Shown here: positions 22,691-35,873 of the stretch, one piece after another | Position numbering within the stretch: the stretch's first letter is position 1 | Layout: each line of letters opens with the position of its first letter | From: Polytrichum commune | Taxonomy: Eukaryota; Streptophyta; Polytrichopsida; Polytrichales; Polytrichaceae | Length of the DNA: 64,000 nucleotides | Direction: 5' to 3' | Assembly (NCBI GenBank): GCA_950295325.1 | Contig: OX485808.1 | Span: 30,712,527-30,776,526 of the forward strand | The notes under the pieces: model-generated | Told to the model about the DNA's origin: nothing | The model's database searches: none | Seen by the model: only the letters and a program-made list of their open reading frames with translations | Translations under genes and position numbers: made by a program

Positions 22691-23662
22691 AATATGCTAA
22701 AGATGTTTTGAAATTTATGGCTAGCCAAGGTTCCTAGATTTTTGACAGTCAGGTTTTGTTAGGAATGGGAAAAATCCATGACAAACTCATGGGAATTGGT
22801 GTTGGACATTTAACATCACTAAAACAATGTGACATTAGAAGGGGCGGAGAGGAAGGTGTAGGGAAGGGGGTGGAGGATGGTGGAAAGCACAAGGAAGGGG
22901 GCCTTGTCAGTGACCCCCCTCCGCAGTCCGCCACGTGTGCGGTTGGCGGGCCGCTGCTCGGGCCCGCTGGCAAAGAGCACGGGAGCTGCCCCGGCACAGT
23001 GGCCGGCCCACGCCATCCAGACCCTCCCCCTGTTGGCGTTGGGGGGAATGGGTGGCGATGCCCTTACCATTAAGAACCGAAAACCATATAACTGAACCAT
23101 GTTGTCCTAAAGAGTTACTCAAGTACACGAGCACTGCCACGGCTAGCACTGCAGCTTGAAATACTAATGCACCCGCCTGCCCACAACAACATAACCAAAT
23201 CCTTAACCCGTGAAAATAAGGTGATTCGCATTAAAGATCTGGTCTAACAACCCTGAGATAAATTTTCAAGATAGACGAGAAGATTCATGAAGAATGCAAG
23301 TTGTTTCATATTTTTCTGCCCTATGCAAAAAATGTTACAATTTTTCAAAGTGGAAAGTTGTCCAAACCCCTACTTGTTCACTAGATTCTCCCTACACCAA
23401 ACACGGTCATCCGCATTTCCATACGGAACATCGCCTAAATCGGTTACCTCATGAGTACATTAACACTTGACTCTGATTGGCTACACTGATTGTACACGCA
23501 TTGAAGTTGCTGCCAAGCCATGATCGGTTTTAGAAATGGCACTTCACCATTATGATGGCGGTCTAGTGCACGGCTAGAGGGTGGTTAACGGGTTATGGTA
23601 TTTCTACCTTACACTAGAAATCCTATCACTTACTAATGTTATGATCCAAAGTACACAGCCTC

Positions 23663-23845
23663 CCTAATAATCCAAAAATTGATAATCCATCTAAGAAAGC
23701 ATTGGAGACTGTTGCACATTACTACCTTCAAGACCCCAAGTTTGCTGATGATGGGAGCTGACGGGAAAAGTTGCAGAGAATGGCATCAAAGCACACATTT
23801 CTTGGAAGAGTCCCAACAGTGAAGGATTCATCCTTGGTCATTTAC
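23663..23845 (+). pseudogene. Unrecognised gene-like fragment
   Basis: A plus-strand frame reads PNNPKIDNPSKKALETVAHY, YLQDPKFADDGS, a TGA, then REKLQRMASKHTFLGRVPT. The make-up looks like real protein and unlike the surrounding AT-rich translations, and only one stop breaks it. I do not recognise the family. Confidence 0.3.
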
Positions 23846-24354
23846 AAATTTATTTAAAAGAAATGACGCCTTGCACTGTGACAAGCTAAACTGCTTAATC
23901 AAAGGAACATGAACTAAGAAAATGTCATAAGTCAGAAGGATAGTTTTGGCATCGGCCACAATACACATTGCCAGTACCATGGGCCACCCTACACTGTGAC
24001 CAAGGGCTGTGACCATGAAATTGGGAGGCCCTTTAGAACTCATCCAAAGGCCATACCATGGAAATTGAATATTGTGGCTCACCGGCCTTCAGGTGTATCG
24101 TGAAGACATACACGATCGGATCTCGACCAAATGCTATTTCATCACCATCTTATTCATGTGGTCCATTCTACAAAATAATATACAATAGAGCAAGGATTGT
24201 GAGATTTTGAAGGTTCATGGTCTCTCAGTTTTGTATTAGGCCCACCTTTTTGAGGTGGGCTTTGACGCAAAATATAGTAGATCATGAAACAATATCCCAT
24301 GTGTGCCACGTAGCACTCCATGTACGTGCTCCATAATAAACTTAAGAGGGCTTC

Positions 24355-25640
24355 ACACCACTTAAGTTCCCCCACAAACTTTTCGGGGGAGGAATATTCG
24401 GGCAAGGGCAGCCGTCTGTCCAGAAAATCAAGATTTTCAAGACCCGACCGAAAATTGTTGTCCACCCGCTTGACTTCGAAAAAACCATTGTCCTTGCATT
24501 GTTGAAGGCCAGTTATCCACAAATCTCATATTGAGAGCACTTCATTTTCAAGGTCTCAAATCCAATATATATGTTGACTTCCATTGAGTAAGTAAGCAAT
24601 TGACCAGGATTTCATTTTCAAAGTGAAACCGCCAATTAAAGCATTTACTTAACTTGGAAGTCAAAAATATTACAAAATCCTCATTAGCACTGAGGTTATC
24701 ATTTTTGTGACTTACCACTGAAAGGGTCTTTGTTGTTCTAAAATGGAATTAAAGTAAATGATTTAATTTTAATATTTTTAATATTCTAAAATTTCATATT
24801 CTATAATAATGTAGTTAATACCTTCTACTATCACAAAATTTCCATACGCATATAAAGTAATTAAGTGTGATTGAATATAACTAAGTCCAATTAATTATGA
24901 TTAAGCCTGATTAATTATAATTAAGCCCAATTAAATCAGAAAGCATGCTTACCAAATTAATTAAGCCTAATTATTTATAAAATGTACTTACTGGAATTAA
25001 TCATGACTTACTTGATTTAAATCCAGTAAATATAATTTATAAATATTTAGGCTTAACTAATTTGGTAAGCATATTTTCTGATGTAATTTTGCTTAACTAG
25101 GATTAATCAGAATTAATTGGACTTAGTTACATTCAATCACACTTAATTACTTTAAATGCATATGTATACTTTGTGAAAGTAGAAGATATTAACTAGACTA
25201 TAATATTAAAGATAATAAAAACTAATCACTAATTTTAGTTCCAGTTTAGAATGACAAAGACCCTTTCAATGGTAAGTCACAAAAATGATAACCTCAGTGC
25301 TAATGAGGATTTTGTAACATTTTTGACTTCCAAGGCAATTACATGCTTTATTGGCGGTTTCACTTTGAAAATGAAATCCCAATCAATTGCTTACTTACTC
25401 AATGGAAGTGAACATATATATTGGATTTGGGTACTTGAAGATGAAGTGCACTCAATATGGGATTAGTTATAAAGTGGCCTTCAAGAATGAAAGGGCAATG
25501 GTTTTTTTGAAGTCCAACAAGCGGGCAACAATTTTTGGTCGGGTCCAGAAAATCTTGATTTTTTGGACAGGCGGATGCCCTTGCCTGAATATTCCTCCCC
25601 CAAGAAGTTCGTGGGGGGGGGACTTAACGTCCTCCAAAAA
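24355..25640. repeat. Giant inverted repeat (about 1.29 kb palindrome)
   Basis: The left arm (from ACTTAAGTTCCCCC near 24357) and the right arm (ending GGGGGGGACTTAACG near 25628) are inverted copies over more than 400 bp each: for example CAGGCGG/CCGTCTG, GAATATTCCTCCCC, AGGTTATCATTTTTGTGACTTACC and AAAGGGTCTTTGT. The centre (24840-25150) is also mirrored, with AT-rich TTAATTAAGCC-type elements. Mismatches are scattered along the arms. It looks like a foldback element. No target duplication found. Confidence 0.8.
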
Positions 25641-26313
25641 TAATCACCGAGATGGTGACCCGTACTTCAACATCATGGGCCACATATTCGGTAGGTAGAA
25701 ACCAAACTTCGCTTTGTCCATAAGTCTTGCAAGTTGCAAATCTCCCAAACCACTCTCAATGTTTTACTACGGGTTCATGGCCTACGTCTCCTTGTAACCA
25801 CACTGGGCACATCCCGTGATGCAAGTTGAAATAAATTTTGGACCACCACATGATAGGCTTGTCAAAGCACCATCTCTTGGTTACGTACCTTACTACTTAA
25901 ATTTTGAATTGATGATTGGAAAAAAGGGATTGTTAAATTGACACACATTGGTTGAAATGACCACATAGACAGGCGTTGGCCAAGTTTATGAATTCTAACA
26001 TACAACTAATACCTTGCTCTTCTCTTCATGTGTACAATGAAAAAATTGAATTCTCATTGGCCATATTGACTACATAACGCATCTTTGTGGTTGTTTTAAC
26101 ATACTACGTTGTTGGTTTAACAATCCCCCCAAAAAACCATGTGTATGGTATTCTGATACTAGGAGTATGTATTATTTAGGTTAGATATGGGAAGGGAGAT
26201 AGGTAGCTTGACCAAACGGGAGAATTTGCATTAAAAAAGGAACACATAATAACCACTAGCCAATCGACATGTGTGGTAGACAATGAGTATGTAATGAGAA
26301 TGGTTGTTGCTGG

Positions 26314-26480
26314 CTCGGGGGGGGGGGGTCACTCCCTCTCATATTAATGCATACACGTGCGCTCAAGACCTATTTATCGGGGGGTTATTTATCTTGTAGA
26401 AATGATTATAAGGCATGGTATTTTTCAAAATAAAGGTAAATGCTTGTATTTTAATACACCCTATTATTAAGTATAATTTT
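26314..26480. mobile_element. Partial copy of the poly-G-ended element family
   Basis: Starts CTCGGGGGGGGGGGTCACTC and continues GCATACACGTGCG, GACCTATTTAT, GGGGGTTATTTA, GAAATGATTATAAGG. The reverse complement of the right end of the element at 53571-54883 has the same order. No matching opposite end or 8-bp duplication was found here, so it is truncated or rearranged. Confidence 0.6.
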
Positions 26481-26499
26481 TGAGGGAATCATTCAAAAA

Positions 26500-29400
26500 T
26501 ACCCGATTTTACTTAAACTGCCAAAGAAAATTGGAAAGGAGATTGCAATTCAAACAATGCACAAAAATTCTCCCTCCTGGCACGTAGGTAGAGAACAATA
26601 ACTCCACATTGGATACGTTGGTTCAATAACGTTCAAGCCAGCCAGCTTGCGGAGTCATCCATCCAAGCTTTTTCAACAGAAAATTACCTCTTTTCATTCA
26701 CTAGCACAAACCATACCCTAGACCCGCTACCCCTAGTAATTGTCTCCACACTATTTTACATATACTAACTAGATAAAAGATGCCATCATATGTGATGGTA
26801 TTTTACATGTAAACATGTTTCATTATTTTTAAACCACCTATATAATATGTACATATTTTGCAAAATTTATCTACAATGAATATATTAGACCTTATTTTTT
26901 ATCGCACGTTGTTTCTACAATTTTCGCGAATGACTCCCACGAGGTTGTTGGTTGAGTAATGTCTTGTGGTTCTTGTAGTTCACCGAAATGACTATGAATA
27001 CCACTCATTGGTGCAAGAGCTAAGTTATATATATCATCACCCTCAACCTTTACTTCTAGAAAAGTTGACCTACAAGTGTGCTAGATTTTTATGTTACATC
27101 AATGGATTAATGCAATTATTTTATTAAGGATTTTTACATAAATTTGGTGAGGTCAAGTATCTATTCGGCCCTTTATCATCATGTACATGTTATCTAAAAC
27201 ATCATGAGTTACGTATTTCCATTATGTTTTATTTCTCAATGTGTGGCATGAGCCATACATAATGAGAAGATGCAAAAATGAAACGAGGATGACTTTACCT
27301 TGGTATGCAAGGTTCTTGCATAATATATAGACCCCCATGGTATTAAAAACAACAACATTGTTAAGTATCCATACCCTACTAGTATGTGAAATGTGAAATC
27401 TCATTATAGATGTCATATTAATATCAACAAATATGACCAAACCGACATCAGTTTGGGCTTAGATTATTATTGCCTCTCGTACGGGAGCTTGTGGAAGGTC
27501 AAGGTTGATTCACACGCTTTACACGACATTTTAAGATATTTTCAATCTCACATGATGTGGAGGTTCTTGAAGTCTACTAGCTTTTCCACTTTTACAAATT
27601 AGAATGTTTTTGAAAAAATTTAAGATTTTAACTACATGACCTAACATGTTTTATTTCTCCAAAAAAAATAATCATTCGGATATACAATAGCCAAATTTGA
27701 CCTCATCATGATAAAATCCATACATATGCTACACATTTTGTGATTTTTATTTTCTAACATTTTAGGATTTGTAAATTCCATGTCTGCATTGTTCAATTAT
27801 CATTTCATGATATATATATATATATATAGGGTAATAAGGTTTGGACCGCTAAGTTTGTCGTGGGTCAACTTTTAAGACCACACAAGGGCATGGGTGTGCA
27901 CATACAAATTAATGGTCACTTTAAGGGAGCTAATTCAAAACAGCCTAATAAAACAGTTTTCCCATTTGAAATTTTGGCGATCAAGGAGAATTTGAAATTT
28001 AGTATTGAAATTTACAACACCATGGATATACATTCATAATACCCAATTGCCACTATAAAATTCAATGATGTTTTTATAATACTATACTCAGTACTTGGGT
28101 CAATAATGATTATGCCATGTTGAATTTTATGTTATCTAGCACAGTGTCCAGGGAGATTTTTGGGCATAATCAGTCAAAATCCGAGTGCTTTCAAGTCCAA
28201 CCAATTACATGCTTGTGATCTTTCGGTTTTTCTTTATTAATGTGGGTATATTCCATAGATTCCCCTAAAGTGATGGATAATTTTCCTTGAAGACTTGAAC
28301 TTTGACTGGTTTTGTCTCAATGAACTCAACCGGTTCATCTGTAACTAGCGGTCAGTTTTCCCCGTCCATTGATCTAGCATGCACTTACCGAAAGCAAAAT
28401 GTAATTTGAAATATGGGCACCCAAATAATAAAAATGAAAAAGATAGAAAATCTTGATGATTTAGAGTTGGTTTGTATTAAATATGTTGGGACCCGCACAC
28501 AAGCAATGCCTACATAGCAACACACCTATTGTTGTAAAGAATTCTAACTTGCACCATTCACATGTAATTCACACAATGATGTCCAAAGTATGTGATTTGA
28601 ATTGCACTATGTAGTCTCTTTGAGAACTCGCTAATCACTCAAAATTTAATTTGCATTAATATTCCAGTCTTTTGAAAATATTCAACTCTTTCTCCAAGTC
28701 TAATTAGTCTACCTCATTTAAGAGAGACTTTGCAGCATACCGTAGAGGTCTCTCAAATTCATCTATATTTGTGTTGGCATGTAGTTTCAAGGTGGGATAC
28801 TAGTGGGTCTTACCGAATGTGAGCATGACACATGGCAAGCTTGAAGGGAAAATCAATTAATTGTGTCGGAATAGAGAGCCCTCTATGGTGCTACCACTGG
28901 AGGTGCTTTACTAGCACGACCACCACATGTGGAAATACACTAGTTTTTGTTAGTTATGTTAGCATTTGGTTCCCAATGGATTTGTTGGCTCCATCTTACT
29001 TTTCACATAAAAAAATCTTGGATACCCAAGACATGCAACAATCAACCCACATAACATTATTGAGCCATGTGGGTCGGTTCCATGACCTTGGAATATGCCA
29101 AGGCCCTCGAACAAACTAGAAATATTTGTTACTATTCGTACATTCAGGTTGAACTTGGAAATTTGGGTGGAGTTATACTCCTAGCACTATGCGCAGGAGT
29201 CCCAAGAATATTTGCAACAAAACATTCTTCGTCCCAACATTACATCCTATAAGTACTATTTATAGCACACTATCATTGAAAATACCAACACTCTACACAA
29301 TACTCTTACTATTCAAAGTGACACTATTCATTATTCTTATCGGCGTCAATTTCCAAGTTTCATCCCATGAAGGTAGGATAGTGGCGGTCCATGACATATA

Positions 29401-30010
29401 ATGAATATAGAACGGGACACAATCATGCAGTTGAATAATGTTATGCATGTTTTGGAACGCTATGATTGCATTGCCCTCCGTATAAATGTGCTAATCATTA
29501 AAAAAAACTAAACGTAATTAATGCCAAGATAAATCAAAATTGATTGACCTTTATTACGATTGGCTAAAAGTGTGACTTTCATACCTTATGGACAAGGTCA
29601 AGAACAATCATCAAATTGACCTTCTCACCTACCCAAATAGTAAATTAATTAGGAAAGGAACAAAATTTCTAACCACTTCAAGATCCAAATATTGAAGTTC
29701 TTAATAGATCATTCCAAGCCATTTGGTCTAGATGATGTGCAACTTTATTAATCTAAAGTACAAGATACACAATTATAAGTAAAGAAATAAAGAAATAAAA
29801 ATGCCTTGAAAAAGATATAGTTGAAAACGCTCACACTCACTTTTTGGCTTCATAAGAAATTGGGATATTTTAGTTGGTGTCTTTTGGAGATTTTCAGCTC
29901 AACTCCCACCTAACCTTGAAAAGAAGAACATACAATGAAGTCTCTCAAAAGTTCATGTTTTGGTGGGCAATTTTGCCCCATTCTTCAAAATTTACCATTA
30001 CATTTAAGAA
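26500..30010. other. No gene recognised
   Basis: AT-rich. Short open frames at 27222-27602 and 28832-29401 show no known features. A TA microsatellite lies at 27807-27829. The GC-richer patch 28850-29240 may be decayed coding sequence, but I cannot name it. Confidence 0.35.
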
Positions 30011-30021
30011 GCGTTCAAGCG

Positions 30022-30392
30022 AGGTTGGAACCCCTCATTTTGGTGAATCGAAGTGGAGGTCAAGTTGGTTGGCATGTTGGTTTGGCACGTTCCTTATTGC
30101 ATATAATTAACTACTAATTGCTCATAAGTTTCACACATTGCTCATAAGTTTCACACATTGCTCATAAGTCACCACTCATCTCTTAGGATCCTTTCGTATT
30201 TGACGTTGAACAAGGGACTGTTATGTTAAAATGAACTCCTTGTCAAATAGTTGAGGTGTTTGACTTTTACAAAAGGCAACTCCATAATTTTTGTGACATG
30301 ATGTTTACTAAGAAGTTCACTTTTACATAATCATCCCTTGGCCAAAGTCAAACACCTCCACTTCATTTCACCAAAATTGGGGGTTCCAACAC
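30022..30392. repeat. Short-arm inverted repeat with internal 20-bp tandem repeat
   Basis: GGTTGGAACCCCTCATTTTG at the left is mirrored by the reverse complement of 30355-30392, GTTGGAACCCCCAATTTTGG; both go on into GTGAA...GAAGTGGAGGT. Between them ATTGCTCATAAGTTTCACAC occurs at 30117-30136 and 30137-30156 with a third partial copy. Likely a degraded MITE. Confidence 0.55.
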
Positions 30393-30679
30393 CAATTGAA
30401 CACTCCATAAACATCATAAATTCTCAAAAGTGCTAATATTTGCCATCTACTCAAGGGGAGGACATTCAATATATCCCCAGCTCTGGCCACAGTTCCCTCA
30501 CCTTGCCGAGCGTGTGATGTGTCCCAAGGCCTACTAAATGTATCATCATGACTAAGTGCTCCATCCAAGTGAAAGCTCAGTGTTTGCAGGCAATTTGTAC
30601 GATTTCAACATCAAGTCAATACAATGCTCTGGCCTCTCACATGTGAGCCAGCTCCCCTCAATCCAGATCAGAAGTGATT

Positions 30680-31530
30680 TATCAGAATGTGTAAAAGTTG
30701 CGGATGGCCCTGTCATGTGTGGCCGTTGGGTAGCTTGCTAGCCAGCAGGGGGTGGGGTGGGTGTGTATATACGGGGTGTTGTGGTTGGTTTTTCCTTAAG
30801 TATTCTTTCATTGGCTATTGTATTGGCAATTTCATTTATGGTATTGCATGAATGTGCGCGCACTTTGTGGATGTGGATTATGTGTGGGGTCCAATATATT
30901 TGTTTTTACAATTTCGACTATTAGTAATTTGTATGGGTGGTGATGTTATGATGTTGGGCGTTGAATGTGGTTATTGATTAAAAATATGCTATTGAGGCTA
31001 TATGTAAATATATATGTGTTTAGTTGGGTATTTTGTGTGGCTTTGATGGCAATGAGTATTGCATTAAGCTCTGCGCATAGGATGTTTTGGTAGCTTGGAA
31101 GTCTTTATGATATTTAAATGTTGTTGTTGGGGTTGTATATTCATGATCCGGCAGTAATTCGCACTATTTGGCCTTCGGAGTTTTTGGTGGGTGGGATGAA
31201 TGATCCATTCGTGTATATGCATTGTTTTGGGCGAAAATTAAGAGGGGTTGGATGTGGTTGTATTTGGATGGTAGTGGGATTGTGAGGGTGTTTATAGGGG
31301 TGGGGGTTTTGGGTTTTGGGGGCATTTTTTTATATGTTAGAGAATTTGACATGGTAGTGTGTGGGGGTAGGTTTGATGGGGCATGTGTCTATATGGGTGT
31401 TGTTTTTTGTAGGACGTTTGTAGTTCATGTGGGGTTTGTAAATTTGATGGGAGGTTTATTTGGTTGTGTATGCATATTATTGTTAGCAATAGTTCTACTC
31501 ATAAAAAGTAATGACATAAACAAAACTTCA
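30680..31530 (-). pseudogene. LINE fragment with RNase H-like region, minus strand
   Basis: The minus strand encodes the RNase H part of the same LINE family as 31740-35825. It reads SFIPPTKNSEGQIVRITAGS, IYNPNNN, then LPSYQNILCAELNAILIAIK (AEL is the RNase H motif-2 glutamate region) and LNTYIFTYSLNSIFLINNHI. Several in-frame stops show decay. At its 3' end the sequence GCTAGCAAGCTACCC corresponds to 34755-34770 of the plus-strand copy. Together with the plus-strand copy this makes an inverted, tail-out arrangement of two LINE pieces. Confidence 0.7.
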
Positions 31531-32286
31531 TAACAAATTTGGAAATTTGAAATTAATTCTATTGGAAAATTTGTTGGCATGAACCACCCAACCACAAGAC
31601 AAGATTAAAGACCTTTACTCTTGAGCAAGAGCCCTTTACATAACTCCCCACCATGCCCGGTTGTCTTAATTTTAACCAAAGTAAAAGTATGTTCATTATT
31701 AGCAAATATAATGTTTTTACTTTAAACTCATTCTAGACTACCATTATCTTAGTTCTAGTCAACATGTACCAATAATGGCCCGTGTTACATATATATATAT
31801 ATAAACATTCCATGACAACAAAATCATATACAACAACTCTAACAACACACAAACACAAACATAGCTGATACTCCGGACCCACCTCAGCTAGCATACTAGC
31901 AATGATACCCAAATTTATACACACAAATGAAAACCTTACCGAAGTCCCAACCCCCAACTCAATATTGCCATAGCTCCAAGCAATTGTAATCAACAACAAA
32001 CCCATAACACCCATAGTCATTTTAAATATGTACATGCCAACACAACTTCAGGATACACACCTCATACAAGAAATCCAAAGTCATATCGAAACATTGGTAA
32101 ATCAACACCCAAAACACCAAACTATCCTAGCATGTGATTTAATCGGGACATACTACTAAAGGGTAGATCATCCAATGGCATACCATCTCCCCAAACTTAA
32201 ACAACAAGCTTGCACAAGATCACCCATCGCCATAAGACTCTTCCTACTAGAAAGAGTATACAAAATACACACCACCACTACAAACC

Positions 32287-32630
32287 CTCGGGGGGGGGGG
32301 GGGCAGTGTGTTAAAAAGTTAAGGATATAGGTGCGAACAACCACTATTTTATAGGGGGGTATTACTTTCAATTCTCTTCTTTTTTTCACATGCTATCATT
32401 ATGTAAATTTCTACTTTGGGTCAATAGAAAATGGCTTGCATTACTTATAATTTCAAATTACCTATTATTCCATACCCTATAGTACTTTAAAGATGTCTAG
32501 TGCCATTTTTGATACCCTATATTACTCTTAAGCCCAATTATAATTTTTTGCTCCCATGTTTTTAAAATACCCTATCATTTGTTCGCACGTATATTGTTAC
32601 TCCAACCAATGACTACCCCCCCCCCCCGAG
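32287..32630. mobile_element. 344-bp poly-G-ended MITE with an 8-bp target duplication
   Basis: Ends are CTCG followed by a poly-G run on both inverted sides, with an inner matched block TGCGAACAA about 40 bp from each end (GGATATAGGTGCGAACAA and CAATATACGTGCGAACAA). TACAAACC flanks both ends (32279-32286 and 32631-32638). An 8-bp duplication is typical of hAT elements. Removing the element and one TACAAACC rejoins the LINE frame (TTTNRAFPIKKTPLEQAW), which confirms it as an insertion. No coding frame inside. Confidence 0.85.
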
Positions 32631-34279
32631 TACAAACCGCGCATTCCCCATCAAAAAGACCCCACTAGAGCAAGCATGGAGATCCAATCCGACATACGCC
32701 AACTTCACAAATAATGCAAAGACAAAATTCCAGCAATAACTTGATAAACTATACACATATGGTATCACAATGCTACCACAAATCCAAAACAAAGAGACTA
32801 TAGCCATACTAACCCCGGAGTAATTCCGAACCACATACAAACACGCGCCCAAAATCATAAAAGATGCATTACAACAAGCCCATTCACTATTCCCTCCCTT
32901 GCCAACACTCACACCCCATCGGAACCGCCCACAAACAACACAACGCACACTTGCAACCATCGCACATGACCTAAAGACCCCACCACAACCCATACTAGGG
33001 CAAACAATCCACGCCATAATTAATGAAAAAACCACCACCAAAAAAGATAATTGGGGGGCGCAAGCCATCAAAAGAAACGTACCTATGCCAATGGCAAACC
33101 CCAAGAGGAGCCACACAACAATGGCGCATAGAGGAAGACCTCTTGCAGCCAGACACATACTACTAGACCACAATTTACTACTTATAACACAATACCATAT
33201 GAAGGCTCTAAAACAAAAAACCACCCAAACCTACACTACATACCTCAACCATACCCAAACAAAGGTCAACAAATTCATACACCCCCCACTAAAAATCACC
33301 AACCTCAAGTTATCCACACAAGAGTGCAACCCGGACAAGGACATCCTCACAAATAAACCAACCCTACAAATACAAGACGCAAAGTCCCACATATACGACC
33401 AAGGCAAAAACTACATGGCCACCATCACTACAAAAACACTCCATTAACTATGGAACCAATACTCCCATATTAACCTCCCGCACCTAACCAAATTCCTAAA
33501 ATCCCAACCACAAGCCTTTGAAACCGAAATCCTATGGCTTATACAAAGATACATAACTATATTCCCCAAGAAAAAACCAAAAATAATACAACCCAACAAC
33601 AACAACCATACGCTACATTTGGAAATCACCAAACTGCTAATAGATCCCTTTAAAAGCACGCGTTCATACTACTCCTCCCCACTTACTTGCCCCATCCAAC
33701 TCACACAATACAATTCACCCCACCACCAAGACATAATATTCGGCTCCTTGGGCCACGTAAAATTGTCTAGATGGGAAGGAATAGGCCTAGCGTATCCCAC
33801 AGACCACAACGCATCCCTAGAAGCCATCCACTGGGCTAGAATGGCAGCCAAAGAAGACGCCCACACAATCACCATCCTAATAATCAATTGCAACGACTAG
33901 ACATCACAAAAACTCCCAATCACCACACACGTAGACATACATGTAATAGCAACCACCCCACCCCACGCTATACATTATGACCCCACACCATAATGGACAA
34001 AATACTACAAACACATAGAACCATCCTTGACATCAATAATATATGCATACATAACCAAGTAAACCTCACAACAAACTTACAAACCCCACACGAACTACAA
34101 CAAGTCCTAAAGACCACAATTAACATACACGTAGACACATACCCCATTAAACCAAACCCCTCACACACCCATGTTAAATTCTCCGAAGCATGGAAAGATG
34201 CCACCAAAACAAACGCCCCCATCCCAATAATCACCCCTACTAGCCAAATACAACCACATCCGTCCCTTTAAATACCACC

Positions 34280-34740
34280 CACAACATTGCATTTACACAT
34301 CTGACACATTTATCCCACCCACCATAAACTTTGAAGGCCAAATAGAGGGCAATACAACCATATCAAGAATCTATAACCCCAACAACAACACACAAATAAC
34401 AGAGTGATTCCCAAGCTATCAAAACATATTGCAAGCATGACTTAACACAATACTCATTGCTATCAAAAACCTTACAAACCACTCAACTAAACATACACAT
34501 ATTTACAAACAACCTAAATATCATATTCTCAATCAACAATCACATACAACACCCGACATCCCAACATCATCACCCCAAAAAAACTATTAATAACAACAAT
34601 TGTACACAAAATATACTAGACCCCACACACAATTCACATCCATAACGTACGCGCACACTCGGGCATTATTGGAAATGAATTTACTAACACACTAGCCAAC
34701 AAAGGAATACTTAAAGAAAAATTGACCACCACCCCACACA
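34280..34740 (+). pseudogene. RNase H-like domain of the plus-strand LINE
   Basis: CIYTSDTFIPPT (family form YTDGS) begins the domain, followed by EGQIEGNTTISRIYNPNNN, SYQNILQA*LNTILIAIK and, in a shifted frame, LNIHIFTNNLNIIFSINNH. It ends with VRAHSGIIGNEFTNTLANKG (the H..I.GNE..D.LA motif, with D changed to N). Stops and one frame change make it inactive. Confidence 0.7.
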
Positions 34741-35873
34741 TACACACGGCTCCCTACTAGCTAGCAAGTTGCCCAACAACTACACATGACGGAGCCATTC
34801 GCAACCTTCGCACATTCATAGCAAAAGAACACGGAAACTGTGAAACTAAAACAACCAAAACCAAATTCCCATACATGGACAAATGGTTATCCAACACTCA
34901 AATAAACCAAAAACTCTCCAACCACTTTTGGAAAAATGAAAACGTAACAAAAGCCCAAATCACCCAGAAGGTCAAATTCGGATACGCACAATACGTGGGT
35001 AGCCACATGATGAATATCTTTTGGCCCCTTTACACATCAAAACCCCAATTGCACATTGTTTCAACACAATGACAAAGACACCTGGCCCCACCTTCTATCA
35101 ACATGCGAACACCCATACTTAAAAGGCCTAAGAATCGCACAACACAATAAAGGAGTACACCTCATTACCCAAACACTACAAGCTAACAAAAACACCCAAT
35201 TTTTCACCCTAACCAATGCAGGCAACCTTAACAACAAACCACCCAAACAAACAATCCTAGACTAGCTATTTAAGTGTACATGTTCCCAAAATAATATGCC
35301 AATGCCAAGCCATATTACGACCAAACATTCTATGCATAATCGGCGTCCCAAACCACACACAAATACCAATATCACCCTCCCCCACACTCACAATCCAACT
35401 CATTGAATTCACATATTGCCACGATAGATACCCCGATCATGCCCTCACACCCAAACACACTAAATATGACCCTCTAATCAAAACCTTACAAAACAATGGA
35501 TGGAAAACCAACTTCCTCATTACCATCACAACTGGAGTTAGAGGCACCATACACAAACACTCCATTAACAGTCCATTAACAAACTTAACAATTTAAAACT
35601 CCCAAAACCAACCATTAAAACCCTCATGAAGAATATACACCAAAATGCCATCAAATACCTCACAAATCTCGTCCTAAACACAAGAAAACTTGAAAACAAA
35701 CAATCACCCGTTGCCCCCCCCCCCCAACATGCACACAATGAAATGGGAAAACATATACAAACACATGAGCCCACTCATGGACAACCGTGATCAGCACTAG
35801 GTTAACGGGCTCACATTCACGCCAACACCTAGCTACGGGCGTTACTTTTTCTTTTTCTTTTTCTTTTTTGTGT

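Larger units (their letters stand above)
20610..23063. mobile_element. Non-autonomous PIF/Harbinger-like element with TTA target duplication
   Basis: The ends are inverted: left GGCCATCGCCACCGTTCCCC, right (reverse complement) GGGCATCGCCACCCATTCCC, with the match going on into CCCAACG. TTA lies immediately outside both ends (20607-20609 and 23064-23066), the 3-bp target typical of PIF/Harbinger. The outer 150-300 bp at each side are very GC-rich, while the inside is AT-rich and filled by a 350-bp tandem array. No transposase frame is seen; it would need a partner such as a Harbinger transposase. The complete Harbinger at 41656-45320 has different TIRs, so it is not shown to be that partner. 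Confidence 0.7.
31740..35825 (+). pseudogene. LINE (non-LTR retrotransposon), decayed, plus strand
   Basis: A-C-rich coding strand. Seen in order: endonuclease-like part at 31830-32290 (HLIQEIQSHIETLVNQHPKH, QTILACD, a decayed form of the family GDFN motif); a 344-bp MITE insertion; a linker frame at 32640-33447 (NRAFPIKKTPLEQAW, then HSLFPPLPTLTPHRNRP); 33450-34270 with no visible YADD-type reverse transcriptase core; RNase H at about 34280-34740; a zinc-knuckle-like tail at 34870-35270 (WPHLLSTCEHPYLKGLRIA) and a C-terminal region to 35790. A T-rich run (CTTTTTCTTTTTC) follows at 35847. Frames change often and stops are many. The reverse transcriptase core is probably deleted. Full-length relatives would copy their RNA by target-primed reverse transcription. 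Confidence 0.7.

Noticed and set aside
22749-23159. Several overlapping GC-rich open frames
   Set aside because: They lie in the GC-rich subterminal part of the Harbinger-like element; no known domain and too many frames open at once.
30117-30168. Regular 20-bp repeats that might suggest a CRISPR-like array
   Set aside because: Only two and a half direct copies without spacers, in a eukaryotic setting.
32613-33224. 203-codon minus-strand open frame rich in Cys, Val and Leu
   Set aside because: It is antisense to the A+C-rich LINE coding strand, which avoids stops on the reverse strand by composition.
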